64,000 bases of DNA from Pseudorhizobium flavum (GTDB taxonomy: Bacteria; Pseudomonadota; Alphaproteobacteria; Rhizobiales; Rhizobiaceae): positions 1,116,001 to 1,180,000 of the forward strand of contig NZ_LR723670.1 of assembly GCF_902502825.2 (NCBI RefSeq), written 5' to 3'. Below are positions 60,998 to 64,000 of this stretch, in pieces. Below the pieces are notes generated by a model, which saw only the letters and a program-made list of their open reading frames with translations, did no database searches and was not told where the DNA came from. The number at the start of each line of letters is the position of its first letter. The first letter of the stretch is position 1. A program made the position numbers and the translations under genes.

Positions 60998-61307
60998 CCT
61001 CGCCACACACAGCGAGACATGATGAAGAGCGCTTCGACCAGCGGTGGCATCCTATGATTTGGCGGCCCGCCGGCTTTTTCGTGGAGTTGGTGCGTGAGCA
61101 TCGTGTGACTGCCTCACGCGCCGCTGTTAAAATGGCAGCGTCGGCAAATCGCAGACCAGTCCGCCGAGAATTCTTGATCTTCGCCGACCCAGGGATGTTC
61201 CCGACCAATTTTTGCGTCGCATGAGTTGGTAGGTTACGCGCCATGCGGCGGTCGGTCCGACCCTCTCCACCAAGACGTTGGGCATCGGCAAGACAATTCA
61301 GCTTGCC
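60998..61307. other. 310-bp gene-free stretch
   Basis: Between the DUF1513 gene and the end of the 91-aa gene. I see no gene, RNA or repeat that can be supported; a minus-strand frame of 119 codons is an unlikely shadow. Confidence 0.5.
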
Positions 61308-61583
61308 TTAGTGGAACGTGTGTGGCGAGGGCTCCGGCTCGGCGGCCACGCAGTAGTTGATGCCGATCTGCAGGAGGAGTTCTGCAGAGGCCAGATCGCC
61401 CCTCTTGTCCAGGGTGGCCAGTCCACGGATTGCGGCAGCGAGGTTGAAGTTGTTTGCGGCGACTTTCTGTCGGCCGGCATCGAGAGCTTCCTCTGCCTTG
61501 TATTCGAGCGCATCCGCGACTGTCTCGATCAGGTCGAGACGCTCATGTGCGGTCATCTCGTGAAGGGTCTTGGCGGCTTCCAT
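61308..61583 (-). CDS. unrecognised 91-aa helical protein
   Basis: ATG behind AAGGAGACATATC, an excellent ribosome-binding site. Sequence MEAAKTLHEMTAHERLDLIETVADALEYKAEEALDAGRQKVAANNFNLAAAIRGLATLDKRGDLASAELLLQIGINYCVAAEPEPSPHTFH is fully helical and soluble, about three helices. No family recognised. A damaged partial copy lies at 59,046-59,254. Confidence 0.7.
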   Translation of the reverse strand: MEAAKTLHEMTAHERLDLIETVADALEYKAEEALDAGRQKVAANNFNLAAAIRGLATLDKRGDLASAELLLQIGINYCVAAEPEPSPHTFH

Positions 61584-62020
61584 GATATGTCTCCTTGTTA
61601 TTATTCTTGGGGGAGAAGTCGGCACTGCCGGGCGTGTGATCCCGCCGAGGCCGGGGCCAGGAAAATATGATCGTCTGAAAGGATGACCCCCGGCAGGTGG
61701 GGGTGAGGGTGGACCATTGCAAGCGCCAGGCGCTGTTGCCTGCCGGTCTCGCTTTCGGACATGGCAATTCGGGCCGTGATGACGCAACCCGTTTCACCAA
61801 CGTGACGAAGGGCGGTCCGCCCGACCCTGAGAACTGTCGGTCCGACGTTTCGTTCCCTTGGTTCCACCAGACGCGGAGAGATCGCTACGATCGCTCAGGA
61901 GCGCTGGTGACGCCGTCCGGAAGGCTCGATGCAGACACCTCGTTCTGCCGCTCCAGAAGGTCGACTTGTCAAAATGTATCGCTCAATGTATCGCTTGAAG
62001 TATCGCAAAACGGCTGGTCT
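61584..62020. other. 437-bp right-end region of the island
   Basis: Promoter side of the 91-aa gene, then non-coding sequence leading to the right att arm. It contains the triple 12-bp repeat (61,975-62,010) and is cut by IS copy 2 ten bases after that array. No gene seen. Confidence 0.5.
61975..62010 (+). repeat. three 12-bp direct repeats, right att arm
   Basis: TGTATCGCTCAA, TGTATCGCTTGA, AGTATCGCAAAA at an exact 12-bp period, same orientation as the left array. With the IS and one target copy removed it lies about 58 bases from the right core. Confidence 0.75.
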
Positions 62021-63437
62021 GATCGTGTCCCCCGGCGTGGTGTAGCTTTGGCGGTCGCCGTGCTTCCGGACAGAGCCGGGAATGGATCAGCTTGCGGCTG
62101 GCAGGCTGATGAGCGGATCATCGCTCATCGTGGCGATTGTCTCAAGTGTCATGTAGCGGGACCGCTGGACGGCCCATTCGTCGTTCTGTTCGAGCAGCAG
62201 CGCACCGACTAGGCGCACGATGGCGTCGTCGTTTGGGAAGATGCCGACGACCTCTGTGCGTCGCTTGATCTCACCGTTCAATCGCTCAATCGGGTTTGTC
62301 GAGTGGAGTTTGGCCCAATGCTGCTTGGGAAAGGTCATGTAGGCGAGCACGTCTTGCTCGGCACTGTCCATGAGACTGGCGAGTTTGGGCACCTTCGGCC
62401 TGATCTGGTCGGCGACGTTGCGCCATTGGGTACTTGCAGCCTCTGACGTGTCTTGGGCAAAGGCCGTGGCGATGAAGGCAGAGACAACACGGCGTCCGCT
62501 CTTCCCGGCATGGGCCAAAGCATTGCGCATGAAGTGGACACGGCATCGCTGCCAGGTGGCGGAGAGCACCTTCGATACTGCGGCTTTGATGCCCTCATGG
62601 GCATCGGAGACGACGAGCTTGACGCCACACAGACCCCGCCTTGTCAGCTTACGCAGGAACTCTGTCCAGATCGCCTCGGCCTCGGATGTGCCGATCTCCA
62701 TACCGAGCACCTCGCGTCGACCGTCGGTGTTGACGCCGACGGCGATGATGACGGCGACGGAGACGATGCGCCCGCCGCGCCGGACCTTGAGGTAGGTCGC
62801 ATCGATCCAAAGGTAGGGCCATTCCCCTTCGATGGGCCTGTCGAGGAAGGCCTTCACCTTCTCGTCGATCTCCTCGCAGAGCCGGGATACCTGGCTCTTG
62901 GAGATGCCCGACATGCCCATGGCCTTAACGAGGTCATCGACGGATCGGGTCGAGACGCCTTGGATATAGGCCTCTTGGATAACTGCCGTCAGGGCCTTCT
63001 CTGCCATGCGGCGTGGTTCGAGAAAGCTCGGGAAATAGCTGCCTGTGCGAAGCTTCGGAATGCGCAGCTCAACGGTGCCCGCCCGTGTCTCCCAGTCCCG
63101 GTCGCGATAGCCGTTGCGCTGGGCCAGTCGGAAGCTATTCTTCTCGCCATAGCCCGCGCCAGTCTTCGTGCTGACCTCCAGCGCCATCAGCTTTTCGGCA
63201 GCGAAGCCGATCATCTCGCGCAGCAAATCGGCGTCGGCGCTCTTCTCAACGAGTGAGCGCAGGTTCATCATGTCGTCGGTCATCGGTGGTGTCCCTCAGG
63301 TTGGTCATAAGCAACCCGACCCTACCGGAAAACACTGGTGACCACCGCTACGCCGCCCGCTCCCTACAGCACCTTGGAGGGTGCACTCGCGAGCGGCTTC
63401 GCTATCACCCAGCTACACCACTCGGCGGGACACGATC
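62021..63437 (-). mobile_element. IS256-family insertion sequence, copy 2 (1,417 bp)
   Basis: Same length and protein as copy 1 but inverted. Perfect 8-bp target duplication GCTGGTCT (62,013-62,020 and 63,438-63,445), different from that of copy 1, so the two inserted independently. It sits in the right att arm, between the triple repeat and the 17-bp arm repeat next to the core, and moves the two 1.4 kb apart. Confidence 0.96.
62087..63283 (-). CDS. IS256-family transposase, copy 2
   Basis: 398 aa, identical in sequence to the transposase of copy 1 (40,332-41,528) and intact: DDE residues in [22 protein letters not shown] and [13 protein letters not shown], with [10 protein letters not shown] between. 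It reads outward-left, toward the cargo. Two identical inverted copies enclose 20.4 kb of the island and can recombine to invert it. Confidence 0.96.
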   Translation of the reverse strand: MTDDMMNLRSLVEKSADADLLREMIGFAAEKLMALEVSTKTGAGYGEKNSFRLAQRNGYRDRDWETRAGTVELRIPKLRTGSYFPSFLEPRRMAEKALTAVIQEAYIQGVSTRSVDDLVKAMGMSGISKSQVSRLCEEIDEKVKAFLDRPIEGEWPYLWIDATYLKVRRGGRIVSVAVIIAVGVNTDGRREVLGMEIGTSEAEAIWTEFLRKLTRRGLCGVKLVVSDAHEGIKAAVSKVLSATWQRCRVHFMRNALAHAGKSGRRVVSAFIATAFAQDTSEAASTQWRNVADQIRPKVPKLASLMDSAEQDVLAYMTFPKQHWAKLHSTNPIERLNGEIKRRTEVVGIFPNDDAIVRLVGALLLEQNDEWAVQRSRYMTLETIATMSDDPLISLPAAS

Positions 63438-63476
63438 GCTGGTCTGCCAGAATCTTACGCGAAAGCCCCGATTTTC

Positions 63477-63493
63477 CGGTAATTGGGGAAGAG
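63477..63493. repeat. inverted att-arm repeat, right copy
   Basis: CGGTAATTGGGGAAGAG, exact reverse complement of 32,722-32,738, directly adjoining the right core. Confidence 0.75.
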
Positions 63494-63510
63494 TCCCATC
63501 CTCTCCGCCA
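63494..63510 (+). other. attR core of island 1 / attL core of the next element
   Basis: TCCCATCCTCTCCGCCA, exact copy of the tRNA-Ser 3' end. The sequence after it (CCGCTAAGTCACTGG at about 63,537) resembles that after the first core (CCGATAAGTCATTG), as expected for the left end of a related element. Confidence 0.92.
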
Positions 63511-63599
63511 CGAGGATTCGACTCTCCTCCAGTTCCCGCTAAGTCACTGGCTCTCATGCTGAATTCTGGTCGGAAGCCCCGCTCGAAGGGAGTTTTCGA

Positions 63600-64000
63600 A
63601 TGCATGTATCACGCCGTGTACGCCGCCATGTATCACGCCACACCGATGAGAATCACACCAAGCGGCAGCTTGGCAAGCCCGGTCCAGGCTCTTATCTCGT
63701 TCGTCAAGGGACGATCTATGTCTTCCAGATGCGATTGCCCAAGGACCTCGGAGGTGGCGGCCGTACTCGGCCGTTGCGATTGAGCCTCGGCGCATGCCCG
63801 TTCACCCGGGCACGATTTCTGGCGGATGTTTTGGCTGCAGAGGCGCGGCTGTTTTTTGGAAGGCTGAGAATGAACACCGGATCAGATACGGGCGGCATGT
63901 CGCTTCAACCTCAAGACCTTCTTGAAGAGGGGGTATTGCCGGAGGAAAATCTGACGGCGCTAAAGACCTATCTTAAGGTCAAGCTGCACGACCTGAACTC
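63600..64000 (+). CDS. tyrosine recombinase of a second tandem element, 5' part
   Basis: ATG 63600 behind AAGGGAGTTTTCGA; the frame is open to the window end (133 codons). After a basic start (MHVSRRVRRHVSRHTDENHTKRQ) it reads GSYLVRQGTIYVFQMRLPKDL...RPLRLSLGACPFTRARFLADVLAAEARLFFG, a clear homologue of the first island's integrase N-terminal domain (GLYLVRSGNIYLFQIRIPKRL...VRISLGPLAHKDARETADALAALARQ). It lies 90 bases after the core, just as the first integrase does. Catalytic residues are beyond the window. Confidence 0.85.
   Translation, partial: MHVSRRVRRHVSRHTDENHTKRQLGKPGPGSYLVRQGTIYVFQMRLPKDLGGGGRTRPLRLSLGACPFTRARFLADVLAAEARLFFGRLRMNTGSDTGGMSLQPQDLLEEGVLPEENLTALKTYLKVKLHDLN
63605..63640 (+). 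repeat. three 12-bp direct repeats, second element
   Basis: TGTATCACGCCG, TGTACGCCGCCA, TGTATCACGCCA, again at a 12-bp period and again inside the integrase 5' end, 94 bases from its core. Confirms that the array is a conserved part of this element family. Confidence 0.7.

Noticed and set aside
60885..61244. 119-codon minus frame after the DUF1513 gene
   Set aside because: Overlaps the DUF1513 3' end, no ribosome site, no recognisable domain.
61975..62020. Frame reading NVSLNVSLEVS, similar to an integrase N-terminus, suspected third integrase cut by IS copy 2
   Set aside because: With the IS removed the frame continues without any integrase domain; the similarity comes from the 12-bp repeats.
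40178..63437. Composite transposon formed by the two IS copies
   Set aside because: Each copy has its own different 8-bp target duplication, so they inserted separately.

Overview
The window looks like a chromosome segment of a Rhizobiaceae-type alphaproteobacterium (GC-rich; ETF-ubiquinone oxidoreductase, AMP nucleosidase, polyamine-catabolism genes, SQR with a DUF5368 partner, many small exported rhizobial-type proteins), interrupted by a genomic island. The genus cannot be fixed from the sequence alone.

Bases 1-32.6 kb are ordinary chromosome: the end of an EamA transporter, two very small genes, a divergent uracil-DNA glycosylase-like protein, a YegD-type Hsp70, an ampR-like regulator divergent from a class D beta-lactamase, an atypical SDR, SQR plus DUF5368, a DEAD-box RNA helicase, a GlcD-type dehydrogenase, ETF-QO behind a LiuR-like palindrome, a frameshifted EF-hand protein, an L,D-transpeptidase, several regulator/enzyme pairs (Lrp, HxlR/quinone reductase, LysR/aminotransferase), a divergent glutamylpolyamine-synthetase/aminotransferase pair, AMP nucleosidase, and four tandem copies of a small exported protein carrying GDYYEGA.

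At 32.6 kb lies tRNA-Ser(GCU). Its last 17 bases recur exactly at 63,494-63,510, so 32,710-63,493 is an integrated island of about 31 kb. The left end encodes a tyrosine integrase; just beyond the right att core a second, homologous integrase begins and runs off the window, so at least two related elements sit in tandem. Both island ends carry three 12-bp direct repeats (TGTATCGC plus four bases) and an inverted 17-mer, which would flank the core in the circular form.

Island backbone (35-43 kb): a DUF3102-like protein, a PD-(D/E)XK-like protein, a small protein, an AAA+ ATPase and a separate M41 zinc peptidase. The last two together reconstitute an FtsH-type protease without membrane segments. 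A 1,417-bp IS256-family element inserted exactly at their junction. Island cargo (43-55 kb, minus strand): a tightly packed operon of a type III-like restriction helicase-nuclease, an extra PD-(D/E)XK nuclease, an unknown protein, a beta-class DNA methyltransferase, a DUF4357 protein, a GmrSD-type DUF262/HNH protein broken by one in-frame TAG, and a RelE-like/UvrD fusion helicase. Further right are a small membrane protein, a zinc-ribbon protein of unknown role, a diguanylate cyclase, a lipoprotein, a DUF1513 protein, a duplicated gene fragment, and a second IS copy in inverse orientation.

A near-perfect palindrome GGAAAT(A/T)ATTTCC occurs four times in the island: in the integrase 5' end, before the nuclease/AAA/peptidase operon, before the restriction operon and before the cyclase. 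I did not notice it in the chromosomal part. It looks like an operator tying the island's gene clusters into one regulon, and with the split FtsH-like module it is the most interesting candidate for an undescribed control system.
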